From NCBI GenBank assembly GCA_029168955.1, contig JAPDOI010000213.1, forward strand, positions 558,001-622,000: DNA of 64,000 nt, in the 5' to 3' direction. The stretch is from Aplectana chamaeleonis (taxonomy: Eukaryota > Nematoda > Chromadorea > Rhabditida > Cosmocercidae). Below are positions 9,408 to 18,700 of the stretch, piece after piece. The notes beneath the pieces were generated by a model that saw nothing but the letters and a program-made list of their open reading frames with translations, ran no database searches and had not been told where the DNA came from. The position numbers and the translations under genes were made by a program. Position 1 is the stretch's first letter. Every line of letters begins with the position of its first letter.

Positions 9408-10266
9408 TTCCCTTGAGTTTTGTCCTTAAATAAAGGAACTTGAGAGCTGCTGGCACCGATGCATTGTTATGCACGGCTGCCGAAAACAGCTCCCAAAACT
9501 CGGGGAATGCGGCCATATCTCCGTCAAATTCCGGGAGATCTACTTTAGGAAGCTTAATACCCTGCATTGTACTACGAGCTGTATAGCCTTGGAAGGCTGC
9601 TGTATTATAGTTCGGATTCATCTGGCTGTCGATCATATGCCCACTCTGTACTATCGGACGACCGAAAAGGTCGTTAGGCGGCTGCTGAATTGTTGCGTGG
9701 CTTATATTTGGTGTATATGATACACCAGCGGGCGCAAATGTAGTGGGCGGGGCTTGACCGACAGCAGGGAACTGCTGTACTATAGGAGTTCCGGCTTGAA
9801 TGCCAGAAACTCCAGAAGCTGTATTAAAGACTGTATTAAATGACGTCGGAATGACGTCTGTATTATCCGCGTCTCGTGGTGCTGCAGGAGGTGTTGTGAG
9901 CAGCGCGGCTGCTGCTTCCACACCTGTGACGAGTTGCTCAGCCTGTTTGATGACCTCCTCCGCCCCAATGGTTGCCCAATGGGTTTGGAATTCGGTCAAC
10001 AAGCTGGATCTCTCGTCCTCCTCCTTCGACGCAAGAGCGAATTGCTCTGCGTCAGCCCACTTGTTACGGGCTGTAGTAAGCAAACGCTTAAACACACAAG
10101 CATAATGTAACAAGGAATATTTATTTTCCTCCAGCACCGAAAGATCACTAAACTTACCGTCCGCCTCCTTCTTCTCCAGCAAGGCTGGATCAAACGCGGC
10201 TAGCTGCTCTTTGAGCGAATTGACCGCTTTGGTCAAATCGCCCTTTCTGCGGCCAGACGCAGACAT
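9100..10266 (-). CDS. gag: BEL/Pao Gag, N-terminal and central part
   Basis: This 388-codon ORF starts at Met-Ser-Ala-Ser-Gly-Arg-Arg-Lys, the first Met of the transcript strand with a good downstream helical region. Residues 1-110 are charged and helix-rich. A Pro/Ala/Thr-rich linker follows, then a conserved Gag core of the DUF1759 type containing L-P-E-F-D-G-D and W-E-L-F-S-A-A-V-H. The family pattern continues to about L-E-A-L-P (near 9290-9275). The last residues of this frame lose family resemblance, while the resemblance resumes in the overlapping frame of the 9407-7725 ORF. A one-base frame change near 9.24 kb is therefore likely, either programmed or mutational. It makes the structural coat of the particle. 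Confidence 0.82.
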   Translation of the reverse strand: MSASGRRKGDLTKAVNSLKEQLAAFDPALLEKKEADGKFSDLSVLEENKYSLLHYACVFKRLLTTARNKWADAEQFALASKEEDERSSLLTEFQTHWATIGAEEVIKQAEQLVTGVEAAAALLTTPPAAPRDADNTDVIPTSFNTVFNTASGVSGIQAGTPIVQQFPAVGQAPPTTFAPAGVSYTPNISHATIQQPPNDLFGRPIVQSGHMIDSQMNPNYNTAAFQGYTARSTMQGIKLPKVDLPEFDGDMAAFPEFWELFSAAVHNNASVPAALKFLYLRTKLKGIAKDLIGTAQLSEYNYYEAINTLLNTFQRPEILRNRLWEQLEALPVRRGSASTAHMPVQNQEHLVATYALRGASRSDWDHASYPIKIPCAHKGKGRRTPPKG

Positions 10267-11881
10267 CGCTTTCAGAATACCAAGTCGGGTTGATAGCTCG
10301 CGCTATGTTATCCAAGTCGAGATCAATTCGATTCTGAAATTAAATAGTTTCCCACGACAAAGTCGTGGGTACAACGAAAACTTCGGCACGATACTCGACA
10401 CGACGCGACCTATATACATACAATGTGAGAAAGGATTAAAAGAGTAAATATGTTAGATAGTGAGGTTAAACTGTGAAATTAGTGTGAAAATTGTGTGTTA
10501 ATATTATTTAGAAATTTTTATTTTGGTTTAAATGGATGAACTGGTGTCCTAAATGTGATTAGCGTAAAGTTTCCGATCGTGTCGTGTGATTTTTTGAAAT
10601 TTTTGGGATGTTTCTTCCCCTGTGTCCACCCCTTTCCTAGTTCTGGGGAGGGGAGTCTGCCCCAACGCTCGCAGGTCATACCGTGCTGTACTATCCATCG
10701 CGTAGGGGCCAGCAGATCTAGGCAGCTGTATTAAATTGTAGTAGACTGTATTAAGCGCAAAATACAAAGGTGGGTCAGCCGCTCAGTGTACCGTTTCACT
10801 GGATAGGGGGGAAGGGTGACTTCCCAATGGCGTTAGCCACCGTCGAGCGAGCAGGGCTGCTCCCGCAAACACCGTACCTCCACCTACCTTATTGGCTGGC
10901 CAAGCCACATGGTAGTGAGGATGAGCCCGGACTCCCTAGGTGACCCCGTAGGGTTTTTTAGCGCAACGGCAAATGCCTCCACCTTGCTCTGCCTTCATTT
11001 GGCACGGCGATCCACCCACCCTGGACCACACTCCCAACCAGGGGGGCTGGTACTAGTAGACAAATGTACCCATTTAAGGCGCCGGCTCTATCCCTACCCA
11101 GCTCCACTAGCCTATAGCGACCAACTTACCTAGGTATTGCAGTGACCTCCGCCTCAGATCTGTGTGGAAGGTCCGCCGACTGGTTAGCCACAATCCCAGT
11201 CAACTTCCCTTCCAAGGCTTTGGTCCCCGCTTAGCACCCTAGTTTCTGTATTAAGGCTTTATTTATGCCTGTATTATCGCGCGCTGCCTATCCCCGCTGG
11301 TGACCCCCCTGTATTATCGTACCCCCAAGTGGGGGTGAAGTTGTTTGAGGGGGGGGGGTAAACTTTGTACCCCGCCGACCGAAGTGCCAGTGGCAGGGCA
11401 CCCTTACTCGATCAATAATGATCGATGCGGGTCCGAATACCAACGTCCGATGCACCATGACGCATATCGGCTAGACCCCGGTCGGTGAGGGACGGGTTCA
11501 CCCGCTCACCCTACTGTATTATACCTGTAGTAATTATGTATTACCTACCTCTAACCCAGGGGACTTAAGACCTACCCCTCCCACGCTCTAAGTCCGGGGG
11601 ACCACAGAGGGGAAACATAAACACAAGAATAATAAAGTAAAAATATGATCGGATGCGATCCGATAATCACGAACACGACACCAGAATGATTACTGTTTAT
11701 TATGTGAATGCTAATAGGTGAGAGGTTAAGATGTGAGATATTAGTGGTGAAAGAAAGGTGAGTACAGACTGAGTCATGTCTGTACTAAAAGAGTTAGTTA
11801 CTAAAGAAACCTACGGGCCTACGGCTGCAAGGAGGGCCGGACCGATGTCCGGCTAGAAGGTTGCTGTAGTATCATGTAGTA
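10267..11881 (-). other. Leader / putative 5' LTR region of the retroelement
   Basis: No ORF of note. The region carries CTGTANTA copies at 10686, 10726, 10746, 11246, 11269, 11309, 11514, 11525, 11780 and 11864, so it belongs to the element. It includes a G10 tract near 11347-11356 and GC-rich parts. A 5' LTR and primer-binding site should lie here if the element is complete, but I could not identify either. Confidence 0.45.
10351..10369. other. Perfect 8-bp hairpin in gag leader
   Basis: CCCACGAC, a three-base AAA loop, then GTCGTGGG. It lies about 85 bases upstream of the gag start on the transcript strand. It could be a packaging or translation-control hairpin; no functional evidence is visible. 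Confidence 0.4.
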
Positions 11882-13157
11882 TAATGTTCTAAGGGCTGAG
11901 TAGCCCCTCGAACAGCGACGTGAAAATAAAAGAGAATGAAAACAGCCAAAAGGGTGGCTGGCTGCCGACGGCGGAGGAGTGGAGACGCGAATGACCCCCG
12001 TCCCCCTCGCCCGACAGCATCGACCCAGCCGGGTGGTCGCCGCTGATCGACGGGGTGGTCACGCTGCAGACCCACCTTGGGAGCGGAAGCTCGCCTTCGC
12101 GACACAAGCATCGTACTTCGCTCGGCCTCAAAATGCTCGCGATCACAACCAAGCTCAATATATACTCTTTTGAAACGGTTAAAATCTCTCTGGAGGCATT
12201 TCCCGCCTAGCGCCACCCCCGTGATTTGGCTTTGAAAAACGACCCTGAACCACCGACGTCCCGTTCTCGGCTCAAACGGGATCAGTCGACCTGAGACGCG
12301 GCATACAACACTACTTTTTGATCCTCTCTCGAATGAGTTTTGCGCCAGCCCATTCTGGAAAACTTGATATTTCACCTCTTCAGGATGTGCTAAAACAGCG
12401 TTTTTTTTCGCACGTCTTTTAATCGATTGTCAAGACCCGCTATGGCCAGGCCAGTGCACTGAGACAGACAGTTACATAGAGAGGACGCGCACCCTCGCTG
12501 TTCCTGGCTCCGGAACGCCACTGAAGGTACGCTTCACAACGCCTCTCATTCGTGGAGTTTCAATTATCACCCTCCACTGCGACATGCCGGCCCTTCTCGT
12601 AACCCTGTGGAGACAGGGGCAGAGATGCAGAGCTGCACAGCGCAGAGAAGAAGAGCAACAGACCAGGAGCAAGCCAGTCTGTCGCATCACTTATCGATTC
12701 GTCAGGCTTCGAACTGGGATACGGGCCAGGGCTGTGCGTAATTACGAATTACGATTTACGAATTACGGGCGTTTTTGGCAATTTTTTTACGATTTAAGAT
12801 TTACGAAATTTCGGCCCAAAATCGTAACGAATCGTAATAAATCATAACAAATCGTGAAAATGTGGTTGAGGGAACAATGTTTGTTGTCTGGGGTATAGAC
12901 GAATTTACCCCACCCCGACGAAGTTACCTTCTTTCACATTCCTGATATTTGATTACTCTTCCAGATTTCAATTTTCGATGCAACCTTACCCTGGCATTCC
13001 CAGCCGGGCGCAGTCACCTGTAGGTCGGACATGGCGAAACATAAATGTTGATAACGAAATTGAATCGTGGCCGACCGTTCCGCTTCTGTCAGTGACCACC
13101 CCCATGATGAACACGGGAGACGCAGACATTTGGTGGAGCTACTGTATATCAGAGCGA

Positions 13158-13790
13158 AATTTCGGTGCGCAGTTGGAGACAACCGCTGCTGCAACACGTA
13201 GTGCAAGCAGAATCATGCTGGGACCACAAGGTCCAAGCACGATAATGCTTAAAGGCAGTGTTCACGATAAAAAATGTGTTTCAATTTCCACTAGGAATAG
13301 GTAGTTGAGAAGCACACTGTAACGTTGACGTCGAAAGAGCGCGTGAAAACGAGCCAGGCAGAGCCCCAAAAGAGCCCGAAGTTGCCACTTTGAGTGCGAG
13401 GCAAACCCCAAAAGCGCAATGCTCGCGTTCCGACGTGAACAAATGAAAATTCGAGATCGTGGGATGAGCGATGGTTTCCGAACAGTAGCCCTGTTCTTCC
13501 CTTCATTCTCAACTTCTCTCTTTATGCAGGTCAGCTCGCATACATCGGCTGCAAAAGACGGAAGTTCCAAGCCTCGGACAACTCGTCCACCATGCTTCCG
13601 TAGCTCAATGTTTGAGGGACCATAACTCCGTTCCCAGGAGGTCTTGTACGATTTCAGAGACATTATAAGAATCAGCATAGAACCGTTTTCAAGATAGGCG
13701 GTTAAACGCAAAAACGATTTTTATCGTAGACACTGCCTTTAAGCTGCAGGCTGCAGAAGCGGTCGTCTGCAACTGCGGACAGAAATTCCA
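13158..13790. repeat. Foldback element F, interrupted by a TTAA MITE
   Basis: The left arm (13,158-13,250) and right arm (13,741-13,790) are inverted copies of a sequence containing GTCTGCAACTGCGGAC and CGGTCGTCTGCAACTGC. The 490-bp MITE at 13249-13742 sits inside the right arm. Other copies or fragments of the family occur at about 49,870-50,045 (uninterrupted foldback), 52,018-52,060, 62,205-62,250 and 62,896-62,945. Confidence 0.6.
13249..13742. mobile_element. TTAA-flanked MITE, copy 1
   Basis: The termini are AAAGGCAGTGTTCACG and its inverted complement. TTAA lies at 13249-13252 and 13739-13742. The host foldback arm continues on both sides, so this TTAA is a true target duplication. 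The interior matches copies at 40,080, 41,998 (reverse orientation) and 52,964. No coding capacity. TTAA targets are typical of piggyBac-type transposases, but the end AGGCAG is not the classical piggyBac terminus. Confidence 0.7.
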
Positions 13791-14171
13791 CCCCGATATA
13801 GAATACAATTATGAGGTTTGGCTCTAAATACCTTGCTGGCTTTCAAAAAAAATTAAGGTTGAAACCCAATGTGCACTTCATTGCACAAGTTCACGGAGAT
13901 TTCGAAAACAATCATCACCACGCATCCATCTTCAGCGGTTCAAAAGTTACAAGCAAAAACTGGTATTTCGTGAATTGAAATTTGCTGAAGGACCGGAAAA
14001 ATATTTTTCTGACTTGAAAACACTATTCGGCAAAGAGTTTCAAGGGGATTTCCGAAACAACTTCTGGCAGATGTACATCCCCGAAAGCAATTAGCTATGA
14101 GAGGAAAAGTGGTGAATTGAAGAGTCAGTTTCAAACAGCTACCGACTCTCTTTGAACCTCGGCATTATTTC

Positions 14172-14540
14172 AATATTGTTGACGTTGACTGCAGCTTTGC
14201 GCGAGGTGGTACCAGGCTTCATTCGACTGACGTTTCGACGGTTTCGCCTTCTTCAGAATCTGAAAGAGCCAAATCCAGTAGTGAAAATACACGATCAAAC
14301 GCCGTAGCGGTTGACTCTCTTCAGAAATTCGACTCCGAAATTTCCAAACTGATGATATATGAGTTTTAAAATTTGGGAGTCGAATTTCTGAAGAGAGTCA
14401 ACCGCTACGGTGTTTGGTCGTGCATTTTCATAACTGGATTTGGCTCTTTCAGAATATGAAGAAGGCGAAACCGTCGAAACGTCAGTCGAATAAAGCCTGA
14501 TACCACCTCGTGCAAAGCTGCAGTCAACGTCAACAGTATC
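14172..14540. repeat. Palindromic element with ribozyme-like core (about 370 bp)
   Basis: Two arms of about 170 bases are nearly perfect inverted copies around a short centre near 14,355. The outer ends read GTTGACGTTGACTGCAG and CTGCAGTCAACGTCAAC. Each arm holds a CTGAAGA-like/GAAAC pair discussed separately. No ORF. Confidence 0.75.
14232..14256 (-). ncRNA. Hammerhead-ribozyme-like core
   Basis: On the minus strand CTGAAGA is followed by GGCG-AAAC-CGTC, which can form a 4-bp stem with one G-U pair, and then GAAAC. This matches the CUGANGA / stem II / GAAA core of hammerhead ribozymes. Stems I and III and the cleavage site were not established. The mirrored copy on the + strand (about 14,456-14,480) has TATGAAGA and would be defective. 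Confidence 0.4.
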
Positions 14541-16777
14541 AGCTCGAAACAATTTTACAAAAAAGTATGGCAGCACAGTTTCAACTTTTCAACAAGATTA
14601 TTAAATGCTTTTGAAATTGAGAATTCAGTCAAATTCTAAAACCAAAAGAAAAAAATTTCAAAATAGTTTATTTTTGAAAGCACAGATTCATAGAGAACCT
14701 TCACCTTTTTGGAATCCAGAATTCTGAAAAAGCGTCATCTCTCGAACCGTTGTTTTCACCCCAACAAACTTATGTTTATGGAGAGGAACGCATATAACTC
14801 CGTTCAGAGTAACGCTTTAGAAATGTGGAGGGCAGACTTGATTTCTGAGTCAAAAAGTGGTTTTGCGGTCGCATGTATAACCCTTTGGTATGGCCACCTT
14901 GCCCAATTAACCTTCCCTTGAAAGACTGAGTCTAAAACTATCGAAACGCTATTTTCTCTCATCACAGTGTTGCCCTCGGCTCCCATTATTGAGCAGTGCT
15001 TGGTGAAGCGGTGATTCGCTATGTTTTTGTATTTTAAAGTTCTGAAAAACATGGCACAGGTTTTGTATTGGATTAAGCTTGGCATTTCAATTTTGTCTAT
15101 TGAAGTCGTTTATATCCCGCGTATGTATACTGATTTTTTTCATGTACTGCTTAAAACAGTGTTATTTTGAAACACAATCTCAAACCTTCTCCGATATGAA
15201 AACACCTCATCTGGAATGCTTAGGTGTTTACACATCGAATGAGGTTTGGGTTATGTGTGGGCTTACTACTAATTATCAGTAACGAATTACGAATTACGAT
15301 TTACGAATTACGAGGAATTTGGAAAAGCACGATTTACGATTTACGAAATTACAAAATCCAGTTACGCACAGCCCTGATACGGCCATCTTCACCCCGTCTC
15401 ACCCCCGGTAACCCTAGCTTCGTTGGGTGGAGCCATGTACTCCACCAACCTTCACCCCGGGGCAGGTGAAGTGGGGAACCTTCACCATTGAGAAAACCGG
15501 TGACAACCGGTGAAATGCCCCGAAAAAGGGAAATGCCTCCAGACAGGTTGTACCTCTTTTTAAAAAGCCTACATTGAGCGTGGATGAGATAGCGGGCGTT
15601 TTTAGTCCGAGCGAAGGACCCTGTGCCTGCCGGGGCACCAAACAGGGGAAAAAACGCTGTTTAAGCATATCCCAAAACGGTTAAAAAATCGAATTCTCTG
15701 GATTGGGCTGGCGCAGTGCTTATTCGAAAGAAGATCAAAAAGTAACGTTGTAGGTCGAGTCTCAGGTCGATTGGCCCAATTTGAGACGAGAACGGGACGT
15801 CGGTGGTCGAGGGTCGTTTTTCAAAGCCAAAATCACGGGGGTGGCGCTAGGCGGGAAATGCCTCTAGAGAGACTTTAACTGTTTCAAAAGAATCTATATT
15901 GAGCGTGGTTGTGGTCGCGGGCGTCTTGAGGCCGAGCGAGGGACGATGACTGTGTCTGCCGGGGCGTCGAAACGGCTGAAAATCATCAATTTCCATTTTT
16001 GCCACCTCCATAAATTGGTCTACCATACATTTATATAACTCGTCATTGATCTGGACGGTCGATAAGTCTAATATTTGCCCCAATTTGATATCTAGCTTCA
16101 GTTTTCGTACACTCGATTGATTCTGTCAACCCTACATGCCTTGTTTGCACGGTAAGACATGTGTGAGCTCAAAATGGAGAGCTCTTGATGCTGATTCTGG
16201 AAATGCCCCTTACAGCCCGAACGGACCTTTTTGAACGAAGTTATGAGAAAGCGGAGCTTTCCGGCGGAAAAAAGCGCCGAAAACGCCGTTTTTCCCAAAG
16301 TCGCGGGCGGTATTGCATTCTCTGGCCGGGACTAGTTGTCCGGTTGTAGAAACATGTTTACGGTGGTTGTCACCGACGAGAAATAGGGCTAATCGAAAAT
16401 GGAAGAATATGTCAGACAAAACCGTAGTAATTAGGGTTCAAAGCAAAGGACAGAGCAACGGAGAGTAGAGAATCGCAAAAGACGGGTCTACAAAAGATTT
16501 CATTGTCACAGCGTACAGTTCCTGTGAGAGTGAAGAGGCGAGGTGAGAGTGAAGGATTTAGCTTCCTTCTGGTGGATTTTTCTCGATTTCTTCGTCATTT
16601 CAGTTCTACCCGCTGGCCAAGCGATCGATTCAGCGATTAGTCTGAGAATCGAAGTTTATCGAGAACACTGCCCTCAAATATTAGTGGAGGAACAACTCGG
16701 TTGTGCACAATCTCCTGTGTTGGAGTGTCCACCTTTGTGTTCCACTTCCATCTGGGCTTCTTCTGCGGTAGTGAGCA

Positions 16778-17215
16778 TTAAAGGCACACTCCAACCTGAG
16801 GGGTAAAATTTGATATTATATTCCACCCACCGTGTATAGCAACCCTGCCAAGAGCGAGATTTCAATTTTATCAAATAAGTGAGAAACTACAGGGAAAATG
16901 TTGTCCCCGCCCCCAATACCCTAATCACATAATCGAGTGTTTCGCTCCGAATAGGGGATTAAAATCTTTGCGAACGGAAAATTGATTTGTGTGGCGATGC
17001 TCAAAGACAAAATGTACCATAGCATAGCTCTTGGTTCCCTTTCCGGGGCGGTGTGCGCGGTTAGGTTTTTGGGGTATTGTGGGCAAACCTACTTTTTTCC
17101 GGTAGTTTTTCACTTATTTGAGCGAATTGAGATTTCGCGCTAGGCAGGGTTGCTAATTACGGTGGGTGGATTATGATATCAAATTTCACCCCTCAGGTTG
17201 GACTGTGCCTTTTAA
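16778..17215. mobile_element. TTAA-flanked foldback MITE, second family
   Basis: TTAA at 16778-16781 and 17212-17215 flanks inverted ends AAAGGCACACTCCAACC / AAAGGCACAGTCCAACC. The similarity extends about 70 bases inward, including a GGTAAAATTTGATAT-like block and CCACCCACCG. Fragments of the same ends are visible at about 25,106-25,150 and 52,735-52,790. No ORF. Confidence 0.6.
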
Positions 17216-18142
17216 CCACGTAGAATAGTAGCAGGTAGGAAGAAGCGTGACATACTTCAGTGAGGAATAGAGGACTGAAATTTGACACATTGTCAAGAAT
17301 CGCAGCTATCCCCATGGTGCCTTCATAGTTTTGATACTAGGGGAGAACGGAAAATTCTAAAAAACTGCACTTGCTAAGAACTAGGGGGTAGGTTATAATT
17401 ATGTTTGAGATTGTAGGAGGAGGGTGCTTCGTCACTGTACTGGGCTCATTCCACAACGAACTGTGAATTTCAGTATCTTTGAAATATAGGGTGCCTTAAT
17501 AGTGTTGATACGCACTGTAGTAACAGGCATTTGGGTAGATCAGAAAAGAACAACAACTACATTCGTACATAGTACGTGATAGTGTTGATTGGCTACCGTA
17601 GCATCAGAAAATATTCCGAGGGAGTGGAAACGGATCCTATACCCGTGTTCAGCTCCCCATCCCAAATATGTACGCTCCTAGGTGGAGTCTGTGCGGAATT
17701 CTTCTCTACCTCTCGGGCCCCAAAATAGTGCTATTCAAACTGAACCGAAACTCTGGTCCGAAGTCTTGAAAATCAAACGAGTTTTCAAAAAAAAATCGAA
17801 AAATCAGATCGAACAAAAAATCGTTCAGAAAAATCAAGCGAACTAAAATTGCAAAAAATTCCGTTTGCCCTAAAATTTCTCCCGATGGGAAGCTTGGCAC
17901 GAATCAAGTTGAAACTCTGGAAACTCAACAAATAAAGTTCCGTTCGTGATCACCACTCTAAATGACCCGCACCCCCAGAGTAAATTTTAAGTCAAAATTT
18001 TAGCATTTTTTTCAAACGTTCTCAGAATCACTCGACTGGTATGAGTAAACACTCAACCAACAAACGGCACAATTGGAAACGCAATACTTCGTAAAAAATT
18101 CGAGAAATCAGGTTTCATCCAAACTTTGTTTAGGAGGGTTGC
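17216..18142. other. No gene recognised
   Basis: AT-rich sequence without a supported ORF, RNA gene or clear repeat structure. One isolated CTGTAGTA occurs at 17514. Confidence 0.5.
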
Positions 18143-18700
18143 TATACTCTGAGAGAATCTTTCGCGCTAGCACCGTGATGCTCCCGCAATCCGCGATGGT
18201 TCCGTGATCGTTTCCCCCGGTTTTGCGCTCTCATGCTGTGCAGATTGGTTAAGCAGCGCGAAATACGGCACAGGCAATACCTTATAACTTCGTGTTGGCC
18301 TGTTAGGCAACACCCGTTCGGGAGAAACACCGAGAGGGCATAGATGCGGTACGATCAGGGATCGAGGTTGGCCGAATCTCGATATCGTCCCGCGATAGTT
18401 CCTGGCTCAGATCATCTCTGTTCCGCATTTTATCACCCCAAATACATAGATGGTGCATAGACGAATTTCGCCTTCAGGTTGGAACTGGTAGAATCTCGCA
18501 ATCGTCCCGCGACAGACCCGTGCTCGATTCCTCGCGGTTCCGCGGTGGAGCATGGCGGGAGCATCGATGAACGAACGCGGTACGCCCTCGGTTTGAGACT
18601 GACAGAATCTCGCGAGCGCCACGCTAGTATCCTCTTGACCCCCACCAAAGACCGAGTGGTTTCTATCCGTGAACGATCGCGGGGGATTCTCTCAGAGTAT
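18143..18700. repeat. 558-bp element with 16-bp inverted ends
   Basis: ATACTCTGAGAGAATC at 18143-18158 is the exact inverted complement of 18685-18700. The interior has repeated GATCG/CGCGATCG-like motifs around TCCCGCGA. The right end overlaps the acceptor (CTCTCAG at 18689-18695) used for the first recognised exon of the thrombospondin-type gene, so the element may have supplied that splice site. No target duplication was found. Confidence 0.45.

Larger units (their letters stand above)
130..11871 (+). repeat. Dispersed CTGTANTA octamer, about 70 copies, one strand only
   Basis: The octamer CTGTANTA recurs on the + strand from 130 to 11871. By hand I count about 70 exact copies: roughly 39 with T at the variable base, 13 with G, 12 with C and 6 with A. 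There are about 35 further copies of the core TGTANTA with a different first base. Examples start at 521, 582, 593, 605, 1529, 1553, 1574, 1607, 3931, 3941, 5769, 5777, 6677, 6686, 6698, 6710, 8966, 8985, 8993, 9819, 9831, 11514, 11525 and 11864. About 0.7 copies would be expected per strand in this length with equal base frequencies. I noticed no copy in the opposite orientation here, and only two exact copies elsewhere (17514 and 50295). The motif runs through ORFs and non-coding parts alike and stops near 11,880. Its function is unknown. Confidence 0.9.
4104..11881 (-). mobile_element. BEL/Pao-type LTR retrotransposon (LTRs not located)
   Basis: Three consecutive minus-strand ORFs encode, in order, Gag, nucleocapsid/protease, and RT-RNase H-integrase. 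That is the gag-pro-RT-RH-INT order of BEL/Pao elements. The upstream leader extends to about 11,881, where the element-specific CTGTANTA motif ends. The downstream limit is unclear: the 732-3284 Gag-like ORF shares the motif and may belong to the same unit. I could not recognise direct LTRs, a primer-binding site or a target-site duplication by eye. The coding capacity is almost intact but interrupted twice: a frame change between the first two ORFs near 9.24 kb, and one in-frame stop between protease and RT. Confidence 0.75.
12727..15376. mobile_element. hAT-like non-autonomous element A (2.65 kb)
   Basis: Both ends read CAGGGCTGTGCGTAA in inverted orientation (15-bp terminal inverted repeat), matching the CAGGG start of many hAT transposons. 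The flanks are ATACGGGC on the left and ATACGGCC on the right, an 8-bp target duplication with one mismatch. Just inside each end are degenerate repeats of ACGAATTACG / ACGATTTACG (12,738-12,855 and 15,283-15,355), resembling the subterminal transposase-binding repeats of hAT elements. No transposase ORF is visible. The interior is filled by younger insertions, a TTAA MITE within a foldback (13,158-13,790) and a 370-bp palindrome (14,172-14,540). Confidence 0.6.
12098..15960. repeat. Inverted repeat pair (about 300-bp arms) enclosing a hAT-like element
   Basis: The segment at about 12,098-12,400 reappears in reverse complement at about 15,690-15,960. Shared landmarks are the text around GCGCCACCCCCGTGATTTTG, a GACGTCCCGTTCTCG-like block and a TTGAGCGTGGTTGTG-like block. 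The arms enclose the hAT-like element 12727-15376 and a partly related block at 15,480-15,660. The outer unit looks like a foldback transposon into whose loop the hAT-like element jumped. No ORF of transposase type is seen in it. Confidence 0.55.

Noticed and set aside
1..11881. Direct LTR pair
   Set aside because: I compared 1-730, 3285-4103 and 10267-11881 by eye and found no shared long block. A self-alignment is needed before naming LTRs.
16543..16806. Signal-peptide-like ORF as the first exon of the thrombospondin-type gene
   Set aside because: Its middle contains a degenerate MITE end (TTATCGAGAACACTGCC) and its donor abuts another MITE. The cysteine-bearing part does not join in phase with the exon at 18696.
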